Assembly: GCA_012516295.1 (NCBI GenBank)
Contig: JAAYWU010000255.1
Coordinates: forward strand, 1-12,007
DNA from: Clostridiales bacterium
GTDB lineage: Bacteria > Bacillota > Clostridia > Oscillospirales > Acutalibacteraceae
DNA length: 12,007 bases
Direction: 5' to 3'
Shown: piece after piece, positions 1 to 5,961 of the stretch
How the letters are laid out: each line of letters begins with the position of its first letter
Numbering within the stretch: position 1 is the stretch's first letter
The notes under the pieces: model-generated
The model's database searches: none
Told to the model about the DNA's origin: nothing
The model's input: only the letters and a program-made list of their open reading frames with translations
Translations under genes and position numbers: made by a program

Positions 1-156
1 TTCCGCCGTCATTTTTTCCACTTTTCCGGTCTCTTCGCGGCGTGCCTCGTCAATTTTGAGACTATCATCCACCAGCGCGTCCACATCAATACACCGTTTT
101 TTCGCGCCGGCTTTTATTTTTTCCGGATTGCTGCGAATCAATTTAATATCAAGCAT
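1..156 (-). CDS. serS: Serine--tRNA ligase, N-terminal fragment (runs off left edge)
   Basis: Only the first 52 codons are present; the gene continues beyond base 1. The reading begins MLDIKLIRSNPEKIKAGAKK, which matches the usual start of bacterial seryl-tRNA synthetase, and continues with the charged helical stretch (DDSLKIDEARREETGKVEKM) expected of the N-terminal coiled-coil arm that grips the long variable arm of tRNA-Ser. The catalytic class II domain is outside the window. The ATG at 154-156 is preceded by AAGGAGT (about 164-170) at good spacing. The gene lies 45 nt downstream of the parB stop on the same strand, with no terminator-like hairpin between them, so read-through from parAB is possible. 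The identification rests on a short N-terminus but the opening motif is characteristic. Confidence 0.85.
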   Translation of the reverse strand, partial: MLDIKLIRSNPEKIKAGAKKRCIDVDALVDDSLKIDEARREETGKVEKMTAE

Positions 157-201
157 TTTTAATTACTCCTTTATTATTCTGTTTTATTTTCCACCGTTTG
201 C

Positions 202-1062
202 TTAATTATTGTTGAAAAGTTTTACGAGCTCGCTCAAATCCTCTTCCCCGTAGAACTCGATTTGCAGGACGCCGCGCTTTTTTGTGCCGCTCACCTGTAC
301 CTTGCGGCCCAAATGCTCGTTCAGCGCAAGCTCGACTTCGCTGAAATAATGCGGCTTTTTCTTTGGCTTCGGTTCCGATTCGGCTTGTTTCAGGCGTTCG
401 TTTGCCTTTTTTGCCAGCTTTTCCAGCTCGCGCACCGAAATTCCCTGTTCCGCAGCCAGCTTCGCTGCTTTTCGCATTTCCGATGGATTCGGAAAGCTGA
501 GCAATGTACGGGCATGCCCGGCGGAAAGCGTTCCGGAATGCACCATATCCAGGATTTCCTTCGGCAAATTCAAAAGCCGGAGCGCGTTTGCCACCGTCGG
601 GCGGGATTTTCCCACGGTTTTGGAAACTTCCTCCTGTGTCAAGCCGTAGGTCTCCATCAAAGACTGGTAGCCCTGCGCTTCTTCAATCGGATTCAAATCC
701 TCGCGCTGCAAATTTTCAATGAGCGCAAGCTGCATTACCTCGCTGTCGGTCATTTCCCGGATTACCGCGGGTACTTCGGAAATACCCGCCATACGCGCGG
801 CACGCCAACGGCGTTCGCCCGCGACAATCTGATAGCCGCCGCCGACAATCGGCCGGACCAGAAGCGGTTGCAAAACGCCGTGCTGTGAAATGGAATCGGC
901 AAGCTCGGCGAGCGCTTCTTCGTTAAAATCCTTTCTGGGCTGCGCGCGGTTCGGTTCAATCTCGCTTATTTTAAGGGAGACCGCTGCGTTGCGGTCTTCG
1001 GTATCGTTTTCCGCGAAAATTGCGTCCAGGCCTTTTCCAAGGCCGCGTTTTTTTGCTGCCAT
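202..1062 (-). CDS. parB: Chromosome partitioning protein ParB (Spo0J), CTP-dependent parS clamp
   Basis: This is a 286-aa ParB of normal length. It binds parS, uses CTP to close into a sliding clamp, spreads on origin-proximal DNA and loads SMC. The N-terminus KKRGLGKGLDAIF (4-16) is the ParA-contacting motif. The CTP-binding domain shows the HGVLQPL segment (61-67), GERRWR (82-87) and ENLQRED (116-122). The central helix-turn-helix domain carries GKSRPTVANALRLLNLP (151-167) and SAGHAR (180-185). A lysine-rich linker leads into a C-terminal dimerisation domain (about 236-286). At the four positions known to separate ParB from Noc specificity it has R154, A160, N165 and G182. The R and G are ParB-type and none is the Noc residue. 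The ATG lies 15 nt after the parA stop with a GGGGGGAG ribosome site, so it is translated from a parAB operon. Confidence 0.97.
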   Translation of the reverse strand: MAAKKRGLGKGLDAIFAENDTEDRNAAVSLKISEIEPNRAQPRKDFNEEALAELADSISQHGVLQPLLVRPIVGGGYQIVAGERRWRAARMAGISEVPAVIREMTDSEVMQLALIENLQREDLNPIEEAQGYQSLMETYGLTQEEVSKTVGKSRPTVANALRLLNLPKEILDMVHSGTLSAGHARTLLSFPNPSEMRKAAKLAAEQGISVRELEKLAKKANERLKQAESEPKPKKKPHYFSEVELALNEHLGRKVQVSGTKKRGVLQIEFYGEEDLSELVKLFNNN

Positions 1063-1077
1063 CTCTTTCTCCCCCCG

Positions 1078-1845
1078 CTATCTCTTATTCATATCCAGAA
1101 TTTCCTCCGCTAGTGCGTCGTAAGCCAGCGCCCCGCGGGAGCTTTTGTCGAAGTACTGGATGGGCTTTCCGAAACTCGGCGCCTCGGAAAGGCGCACGGT
1201 GCGCGGCACCACGCTTGCAAACACCTTGCGCGGGAAGTATTTCTTCACTTCTTCCACAACCTGCTGCGTCAGGTTCAGCCTGCCGTCGTACATCGTCAGC
1301 AGAACGCCTTCAATGTCAAGCTGGGAATTGTACTGCCGCTTTACGCGGCGAACCGTATTCATAATCTGGGACAGGCCCTCCAGCGCGTAATATTCGCATT
1401 GGATCGGCACCAGAAGCGTATCCGCCACCGTCAGCGCGTTGGTCGTAATCAGGCCGAGCGAGGGCGGACAGTCGATAAAGATATAATCATACTGATTCCG
1501 AAACGGAACCAGCGCATTTTTCAGAATGGATTCGCGGTGCTCAAGCGAAACCAGCTCGATTTCAGCCGCCGCCAGGTCCATGCTGGACGGAAGCAGGTCC
1601 AGATTGCTGAATTCCGTAGGAATGATTACATCTTTTGCATTCGCTTCGCCGACCAGAACCTCGTAAACTGTGTTTTCCAGCGCGCGGCGGTCCGCACCGA
1701 CACCGCTGGACGCATTGCCCTGCGGGTCAACGTCCACAAGCAGGGTTTTCTTTCCCTTCATGCCCATTGCGGCGGAAAGGTTTACCGATGTTGTGGTTTT
1801 GCCGACGCCGCCCTTCTGGTTGGCAATCGCGATAATTTTTCCCAT
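1078..1845 (-). CDS. parA: Chromosome partitioning ATPase ParA (Soj)
   Basis: This 255-aa ParA/Soj ATPase works with ParB in origin segregation and, in Bacillus relatives, modulates DnaA. The start MGKIIAIANQKGGVGKTT holds the deviant Walker A (KGGVGKTT, 11-18, with signature Lys11 and Lys16). LLVDVDPQGNAS (35-46) is Walker A', FIDCPPSLG (123-131) is Walker B, and VPRTVRLSEAPSFGKPI (213-229) is the conserved C-terminal motif. The reading frame stays open upstream to 2067, giving 74 extra residues. That extension has no family similarity and reads through parS, and the ATG at 1843-1845 has a clear GGGAGGG site at 1852-1858, so the short start is chosen. There is an extended -10 promoter at 1940-1968 and a terminator-like leader between it and the gene. 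parB follows 15 nt after the stop. Confidence 0.96.
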   Translation of the reverse strand: MGKIIAIANQKGGVGKTTTSVNLSAAMGMKGKKTLLVDVDPQGNASSGVGADRRALENTVYEVLVGEANAKDVIIPTEFSNLDLLPSSMDLAAAEIELVSLEHRESILKNALVPFRNQYDYIFIDCPPSLGLITTNALTVADTLLVPIQCEYYALEGLSQIMNTVRRVKRQYNSQLDIEGVLLTMYDGRLNLTQQVVEEVKKYFPRKVFASVVPRTVRLSEAPSFGKPIQYFDKSSRGALAYDALAEEILDMNKR

Positions 1846-1939
1846 TCTTTTCCCTCCCGAAGCGGGTTTCTGTCCCGCCGGATCATCGCTGAAAAAAACG
1901 GAACCTCCCTTTTCGGGTATCCGTATATAGAATGGTACT
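1846..1939 (-). promoter_or_regulatory. parA leader with terminator and alternative hairpins over the ribosome site
   Basis: This is the inferred 5' leader of parA, about 90 nt from a predicted start near 1933. It contains the terminator-like hairpin annotated separately at 1892-1923. Nearer the gene are two mutually exclusive stems. GCGGG (1878-1874) can pair with CCCGC (1866-1862). Alternatively CCCG (1866-1863) can pair with CGGG (1859-1856), which runs into the GGGAGGG ribosome site. The sequence shows the complementarity; a switching role is inference and the stems are short (4-5 bp). Confidence 0.35.
1892..1923 (-). terminator. Intrinsic terminator-like hairpin inside the parA leader
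   Basis: On the minus strand, CGGATACC (1923-1916) pairs with GGTTCCG (1905-1899) across a 10-nt loop, giving seven pairs with one bulged T. It is followed immediately by seven T residues (1898-1892). This is a textbook intrinsic terminator shape. It lies downstream of the likely parA promoter and upstream of the parA start, so it may be an attenuator. It could instead insulate parAB from noc read-through, with parA transcribed from an unrecognised promoter closer in. Confidence 0.5.
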
Positions 1940-1968
1940 ATTATAACACGCTTTCTCCCTAAGATAAA
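1940..1968 (-). promoter_or_regulatory. Likely sigma-A promoter for parA-parB
   Basis: A perfect -10 TATAAT (1945-1940, minus strand) is preceded by TGT, making an extended -10. A weak -35 TTTATC lies at 1968-1963 with a 17-nt spacer. Transcription would start near 1933, about 88 nt before the parA ATG. The extended -10 can compensate for the poor -35. Confidence 0.5.
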
Positions 1969-2050
1969 GTAGTTATGACATATGTTGGGGAAATCTCTGC
2001 ATTTCTGCTCCACAGCCGGATTTTTTCTGAATTTGCAGCCGAATGGCGAA

Positions 2051-2066
2051 TGTTTCATGTGAAACA
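2051..2066. promoter_or_regulatory. parS: parS centromere site 1 (ParB binding)
   Basis: TGTTTCATGTGAAACA differs from the common parS consensus TGTTTCACGTGAAACA at a single central base. It sits in the noc-parA spacer, about 80 bp upstream of the parA promoter -35. An identical 16-mer occurs at 4216-4231. An origin-proximal position beside parAB is typical. Confidence 0.92.
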
Positions 2067-2070
2067 AAGC

Positions 2071-2092
2071 AGGCCGAACTTGCGTCCGGCCT
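2071..2092 (-). terminator. Weak hairpin after noc, possible terminator
   Basis: AGGCCG (2071-2076) and CGGCCT (2087-2092) form a 6-bp GC-rich stem with a 10-nt loop, about 50 nt beyond the noc stop. On the minus strand it is followed by GCTTTGTTTC, which is T-rich but interrupted and merges into parS. It could end noc transcripts, but it is not a strong intrinsic terminator. Confidence 0.4.
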
Positions 2093-2142
2093 ACCTTGTG
2101 GGAAATGATATAGGGAAATAGGAGTAAAAACTTATAATCTTT

Positions 2143-3003
2143 TTAAGCAGGCTTTTTTCCGCCAGAAGTCGCCTGTGCCTTCGGAATACGTACCAAACAT
2201 TCGATGTATTCGTCCGTCTCGCTTTTCAACGTCTGCGCATTGATTCCGCTTTGGCGCATGGTCTCTATCGCATGGTTGATCGTATTCAGGAAAATGCGAA
2301 CATCCTTCACCACGACGGTGCGTTTTGTCTTTTTGGGTTTCTCGTTTTCTTGCAGGAGTCTATCAATCAGCTCTTCCGCTTGTTTCACATTGCAATCGCG
2401 GGCAATAATCTGGTCCAGCGCGGTTTTGCGCAGGGCTTCGTCCTTAATCCGCAAAAGCGCGCGCGCATGGCGTTCCGTAAGGCCGTTTGCGGTAATTTTC
2501 TCCCGCTCCTCTTTCGTACGCTTTAAAAGCCGAAGCTTGTTTGCAAGCGTGGACTGGCTTTTGCCAAGCCGCAAAGCGGCTTCTTCCTGGGTCACGTTCC
2601 ATTGCTCGATGAGCTGGCGGATTCCCTCCGCTTCCTCAAAAATCTGCAAATCCTGCCTCTGCAGGTTCTCGGTCATGGCAAGGACCGCGCTTGTTTCAGG
2701 GGAACAGTCGTTGATAATACAGCCTACTGTGCTCAGTCCGGCCATTTTACAGGCGCGAAGCCTGCGTTCCCCCGCAATCAGTTCGTAACCGTCTTTTACG
2801 CGGCGGACCGTAATAGGCTGGAGCAGCCCGTTGGTACGAATGCTCCGCGACAGCTCCAGAAGCTCCTGTTCGCTGAAAACCTTTCGCGGCTGTGCCGGAT
2901 TTGGGTGAATAGAGTTGATAGGAATCTGCACTACTTTACACGAATCGTTGAATAAATGCAAAATTGCCGCCCCCTGCTCGTCCCTTTTTGATAAGGATAG
3001 CAT
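2143..3003 (-). CDS. noc: Nucleoid occlusion protein Noc (ParB paralogue)
   Basis: This is a ParB-family CTP-binding DNA protein. Noc binds its own palindromic sites and blocks division-septum assembly over the nucleoid. With the ATG at 3001-3003 it has 286 aa. It shows GERRLR (79-84), TENLQRQDL (111-119), the helix-turn-helix GKSQSTLANKLRLLK (147-161), TERHARALL (176-184), and the Noc-type C-terminal dimer segment KDVRIFLNTINHAIETM (233-249). At the four known ParB/Noc specificity positions it has Q150, K156, K161 and R178, all Noc-type. The first 26 residues (MLSLSKRDEQGAAILHLFND...) do not resemble the MKHSFSRFFGLG membrane-targeting helix of the Bacillus protein. The start is uncertain: a TTG at 3015 is in frame and neither start has a good ribosome site. 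It lies 110+ nt after rsmG, so it may have its own promoter. Confidence 0.9.
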   Translation of the reverse strand: MLSLSKRDEQGAAILHLFNDSCKVVQIPINSIHPNPAQPRKVFSEQELLELSRSIRTNGLLQPITVRRVKDGYELIAGERRLRACKMAGLSTVGCIINDCSPETSAVLAMTENLQRQDLQIFEEAEGIRQLIEQWNVTQEEAALRLGKSQSTLANKLRLLKRTKEEREKITANGLTERHARALLRIKDEALRKTALDQIIARDCNVKQAEELIDRLLQENEKPKKTKRTVVVKDVRIFLNTINHAIETMRQSGINAQTLKSETDEYIECLVRIPKAQATSGGKKPA

Positions 3004-3026
3004 GATGGGCGGCAATAATTTGTAAA

Positions 3027-3035
3027 ATTATGGCA
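3027..3035 (-). promoter_or_regulatory. Possible extended -10 element for noc
   Basis: The minus strand reads TGCCATAAT, an extended -10 (TGn) with five of six bases matching TATAAT. No convincing -35 is seen 16-18 nt upstream. If used, transcription would start only about 15-20 nt before the noc ATG, giving a very short leader. That would fit the missing ribosome site but is speculative. Confidence 0.25.
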
Positions 3036-3089
3036 ACCAGGTGAAATATCTTTTTGTTATATTGTGGCGGTTCGTGATGATTCCCCGCC

Positions 3090-3103
3090 ATTTACCCGGA
3101 AAT
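3090..3103. promoter_or_regulatory. Candidate Noc-binding site (NBS-like)
   Basis: ATTTACCCGGAAAT matches the Bacillus subtilis Noc-binding consensus ATTTCCCGGGAAAT at 12 of 14 positions (mismatches at positions 5 and 8). It lies in the rsmG-noc spacer, about 90 bp upstream of the noc ATG. The conserved Noc specificity residues of the neighbouring protein make recognition of this class of site plausible. Functionality is inferred. Confidence 0.35.
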
Positions 3104-3125
3104 CTGTACTTTCCGAAGCACGTAC

Positions 3126-3839
3126 TTACAGGGGATTTTTTGAAATTTTTGCCCCATGGCGGGGATACAAATCCGGCAATGGCCCGGCGCGCCGGATGAA
3201 AATCAAGCTCCTCCGGTCGCCGCCCGGCAGCGCAAATTTTTCAACTTTCGCCAGCTCGCAGCCCAAAAGCGCAATTGCCCTCTTTGCTTCTTCGGTCTCT
3301 TGCTCCGGCTCCGGCCCTTTCATGGCGACAAAGGTTCCGCCCTTTTTCAGAAACGGCAGGCAGTATTCGCAGAGAATGTTTAACGGCGCGACCGCGCGTG
3401 CGGATGCAAAATCGAATTTCCCGCGGTAAGCTTTCTGCCGCCCGGCTTCTTCCGCGCGCGCATGCACCAGCTCTGCCTGCAAATGCAGATGGCCGAGCGC
3501 GTCCTTTAAAAAGATAAGCCGTTTATTCAAGCCATCCAGCAGGGTCAGTTCCAGCTCCGGCCGCATAATTTTCAGCGGCACGCCCGGAAAACCCGCGCCG
3601 GTGCCGACATCAATCAGCTTTGCGGCCTGCGGCAGCTCCAGATATTTCAAAATCAGGATGCTGTACAAAAAATGCTTTTCCGCAACCTCGCGCGGCTCTT
3701 TGATGGCCGTAAGATTCATTTTCTCGTTCCAATTCAACAATTGCTCCATATATTGTTGAAAACTTTCCGCTTGTCCTTCGCTGATTTCTATTCCCTTGCT
3801 CTGTGCGGATGAAATCAGCAGGGCTTGAATATCCTCCAT
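3126..3839 (-). CDS. rsmG: 16S rRNA (guanine527-N7)-methyltransferase RsmG (GidB)
   Basis: This 237-aa SAM-dependent enzyme makes m7G527 in the 530 loop of 16S rRNA, and loss of the family enzyme gives low-level streptomycin resistance. NWNEKMNLTAI (37-47) is the conserved N-terminal motif. LIDVGTGAGFPGVPLKI (75-91) is the glycine-rich SAM-binding motif I, LLDGLNKRLIFL (100-111) is motif II, and SARAVAPL (146-153), VAMKG (171-175) and LPGGDRRSLIFI (204-215) complete the family pattern. The ATG at 3837-3839 is chosen over an in-frame start 8 codons upstream because AAGGAGG (within the end of mnmG) precedes it. It begins one nucleotide after the mnmG stop, so the two genes are co-transcribed and probably translationally coupled. 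Confidence 0.96.
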   Translation of the reverse strand: MEDIQALLISSAQSKGIEISEGQAESFQQYMEQLLNWNEKMNLTAIKEPREVAEKHFLYSILILKYLELPQAAKLIDVGTGAGFPGVPLKIMRPELELTLLDGLNKRLIFLKDALGHLHLQAELVHARAEEAGRQKAYRGKFDFASARAVAPLNILCEYCLPFLKKGGTFVAMKGPEPEQETEEAKRAIALLGCELAKVEKFALPGGDRRSLIFIRRAGPLPDLYPRHGAKISKNPL

Positions 3840-3840
3840 G

Positions 3841-5715
3841 TTACGCCTCCTTCTTGCGTGCAAGCCAAATCAGCAGCACGGATATGTCCGCGGGGCTGAC
3901 CCCCGAAATGCGCGAAGCCTGCCCAACGCTGGCGGGCTTCACCTTAGAAAGCTTTTCCTGCGCTTCGGTACGCAGCCCGGAAATCTTCGTGTAATCGATG
4001 TCCGGCGGAAGCTTTTGCGCTTCCAGCCGCCGCATCTCCGCAATATCCGCTTTCTGCCGTTTAATATACCCCTCATACTTGATTTCGATTTCTACGTTTT
4101 CAAAAATTGCGGCCGGCAAATCGGGACGGTTCACATCGACCTCTTTTAAGCTCTCATAGTTGAGCTGCGGCCTGCGAAGCAGCTCCGACAGCCGCACGCC
4201 GGTCGTTACCGGGGATGTTTCATGTGAAACAAGAATCCTATTCAGCGCTTCCGACGGCGGAAGGACGGTGCTTTCCACGCGCTTGCGTTCCTCTTCCTTC
4301 TGCTTTTGCTTTAACTGGAAGCGCTCCCAGCGCTCGTCTGAAATCAGCCCGATTTTCCGCCCAATCGGGGTTAGGCGCTCGTCGGCGTTATCCTGCCGGA
4401 GAATCAGGCGGTATTCGCTCCGGGAGGTCATCATGCGGTAAGGGTCGGTAACGCCCTTTGTAATCAGGTCGTCCACCAATGTCCCAATATAAGAACCCGC
4501 GCGGTCAAGAATCATCGGCTCCCTTCCCTGTATCTTCAGCGCCGCGTTGATTCCGGCAACCAAGCCCTGCGCGGCGGCTTCCTCGTAACCGGAGCTTCCG
4601 TTAAACTGCCCCGCTCCGTAAAGCCCGGGGAAATCCATAAATTCCAAGGTCGCGTTCAACTGGAGCGGGTCAACGCAATCGTATTCAATCGCATAAGCGC
4701 TGCGCATAATCTGGACATTCTCCAAACCCTTAATCGAGTGATAGAAAGCAATCTGCACATCTTCGGGCAGGGAAGAGCTCATGCCCTGTAAATACATTTC
4801 TTCTGTGTCCAAACCGCAGGGCTCGATGAAAAGCTGATGGCGCGGCTTGTCCCGGAAGCGCATAATCTTATCCTCAATGCTCGGGCAGTAACGCGGGCCG
4901 ATGCCCTCGATTTTCCCGCTGTACATCGGGGAGCGCCCGATATTTTCCAAAATAATCTGCTTGGTTTTTTCATTCGTCCAGGAGATATGGCAAACCGCGC
5001 GGTTTTTCGGCGGCGTCAACGTGTCATAGGAGAACGGGACAACCGGCTCGTCCCCGTACTGCACTTCCAAATCCGTAAAATCAATGCTGGACTTTAAAAC
5101 ACGCGCAGGTGTGCCGGTTTTAAAACGGCGCAGGTGCAGACCCAGTTTTTTCAGCGAAGCGCCCAGAAACGCGGCGGGGAACATTCCGTCCGGGCCGCTT
5201 TCATAGGAAACATCCCCAATATAAATTTTTCCGCCCAAAAAAGTTCCCGTTGCAATGATGACCGCTTTTGCGCGATAGACCGCGTCCATGCGCGTAACGA
5301 GCTGCCACATGCCGTTCTCCTCGCGGGTAAGCTCCACGATCTCCGCCTGTTTCATATGCAGGTTCGGCTGAAGCTCCAATTTATGCTTCATCACCTTGCT
5401 GTATTCGCGGCGGTCGATCTGCGCGCGCAGGGAATGGACGGCCGGGCCCTTTCCCAAATTAAGCATCCGGCTTTGCAGCGTTACCGCGTCCGCGGTTTTA
5501 CCCATTTCGCCACCCAACGCATCGATTTCCCGCACAAGGTGCCCCTTCGCTGTGCCGCCGATCGACGGGTTGCAGGGGCAATTGCCAACGGCGTCCATAT
5601 TAATTGTAAAAACACAGGTGCGGCAGCCAAGGCGCGCAGAAGCAAGCGAAGCTTCAATCCCCGCGTGCCCTGCGCCGATGACCGCTACATCATACTCACC
5701 AGCATTGTATCGCAT
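3841..5715 (-). CDS. mnmG: tRNA U34 carboxymethylaminomethyl-modifying enzyme MnmG (GidA)
   Basis: This 624-aa FAD-binding protein partners with MnmE to install the (carboxymethyl)aminomethyl group on wobble U34 of certain tRNAs, using methylene-tetrahydrofolate. VIGAGHAGIEA (12-22) is the Rossmann FAD motif. CNPSIGGTAKGHL (48-60), ATGTFLGG (155-162), RFKTGTPAR (197-205), RYCPSIEDK (275-283, with the conserved catalytic Cys277) and TSRSEYRLILRQDNAD (430-445) are family signatures. The C-terminal MnmE/tRNA-contacting domain ends with VGQASRISGVSPADI (597-611). The length is typical. The ATG is preceded by AGGAGGAA. A perfect copy of parS (4216-4231) is embedded in the coding sequence, encoding VSHET (496-500). 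rsmG follows after one nucleotide. Confidence 0.98.
   Translation of the reverse strand: MRYNAGEYDVAVIGAGHAGIEASLASARLGCRTCVFTINMDAVGNCPCNPSIGGTAKGHLVREIDALGGEMGKTADAVTLQSRMLNLGKGPAVHSLRAQIDRREYSKVMKHKLELQPNLHMKQAEIVELTREENGMWQLVTRMDAVYRAKAVIIATGTFLGGKIYIGDVSYESGPDGMFPAAFLGASLKKLGLHLRRFKTGTPARVLKSSIDFTDLEVQYGDEPVVPFSYDTLTPPKNRAVCHISWTNEKTKQIILENIGRSPMYSGKIEGIGPRYCPSIEDKIMRFRDKPRHQLFIEPCGLDTEEMYLQGMSSSLPEDVQIAFYHSIKGLENVQIMRSAYAIEYDCVDPLQLNATLEFMDFPGLYGAGQFNGSSGYEEAAAQGLVAGINAALKIQGREPMILDRAGSYIGTLVDDLITKGVTDPYRMMTSRSEYRLILRQDNADERLTPIGRKIGLISDERWERFQLKQKQKEEERKRVESTVLPPSEALNRILVSHETSPVTTGVRLSELLRRPQLNYESLKEVDVNRPDLPAAIFENVEIEIKYEGYIKRQKADIAEMRRLEAQKLPPDIDYTKISGLRTEAQEKLSKVKPASVGQASRISGVSPADISVLLIWLARKKEA
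4216..4231. promoter_or_regulatory. parS: parS centromere site 2, inside mnmG
   Basis: TGTTTCATGTGAAACA is identical to the site at 2051-2066. It sits within the mnmG coding region, encoding residues 496-500 on the minus strand. Two exact 16-bp copies 2.2 kb apart are far beyond chance. Intragenic parS sites close to oriC are known in Firmicutes. Confidence 0.92.
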
Positions 5716-5829
5716 AATCGTTCCTCCTATATCATATCACCGAAAAGCTGAATCAAACAACGGAATGCTGCCTTCAGGTTTTTTTTGGCAGCGACCGCCG
5801 CCCGTTTCCTTTTGCCCGCGCAGGAAGGG

Positions 5830-5863
5830 GAACGAAAGCAGTCCAATCGGACTGCTTTCGTTC
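5830..5863. repeat. Perfect 15-bp inverted repeat (hairpin) upstream of mnmG
   Basis: GAACGAAAGCAGTCC (5830-5844) and GGACTGCTTTCGTTC (5849-5863) are exact reverse complements separated by AATC. It lies in the 246-nt mnmE-mnmG spacer, about 115 nt before the mnmG ATG. No T-tract follows on either strand, so it is not a standard intrinsic terminator. It might be an RNA processing or stability hairpin, or a relic of a dispersed repeat. The rest of the spacer holds no credible gene. Confidence 0.8.
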
Positions 5864-5961
5864 GGGATACCCTCGCCGGGGTACACCAACCCAACTCACA
5901 CGGTTTTGCCAAATCCCCCCATATTCTCCGCAGGCGAAGCACGATTTCATTCCGCGCCCGC

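Noticed and set aside
210..218. TTTTCAACA (minus strand) at 210-218, and again at 3754-3762
   Set aside because: The same 9-mer as the candidate origin boxes, but isolated and at or inside gene ends. Single copies are expected by chance in AT-rich sequence, so they are not called DnaA boxes.
262..888. 208-codon plus-strand open frame antisense to parB
   Set aside because: It is a shadow of parB produced by codon bias; no ribosome site and no recognisable domain.
1846..2067. In-frame 74-codon N-terminal extension of parA beginning MFHMKH
   Set aside because: It translates through parS, a likely promoter and a terminator-like hairpin, has no ParA-family similarity, and the ATG at 1845 has a good ribosome site and the canonical MGKIIAIANQKGGVGKTT start.
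2381..2388. TGTTTCAC half-match to parS inside noc
   Set aside because: The second half (ATTGCAAT) does not match, so it is not a palindromic parS.
3065..3090. TGGCGG/CCGCCA stem in the rsmG-noc spacer as a terminator
   Set aside because: A 6-bp stem with a 14-nt loop and no T-tract on the minus strand (CAATATAAC follows), so termination is not supported.
5767..5792. GCTGCC/GGCAGC inverted repeat around an 8-T run before mnmG
   Set aside because: Only six pairs with a 14-nt loop, and the T-run lies in the loop rather than after the stem, so it is not a terminator.
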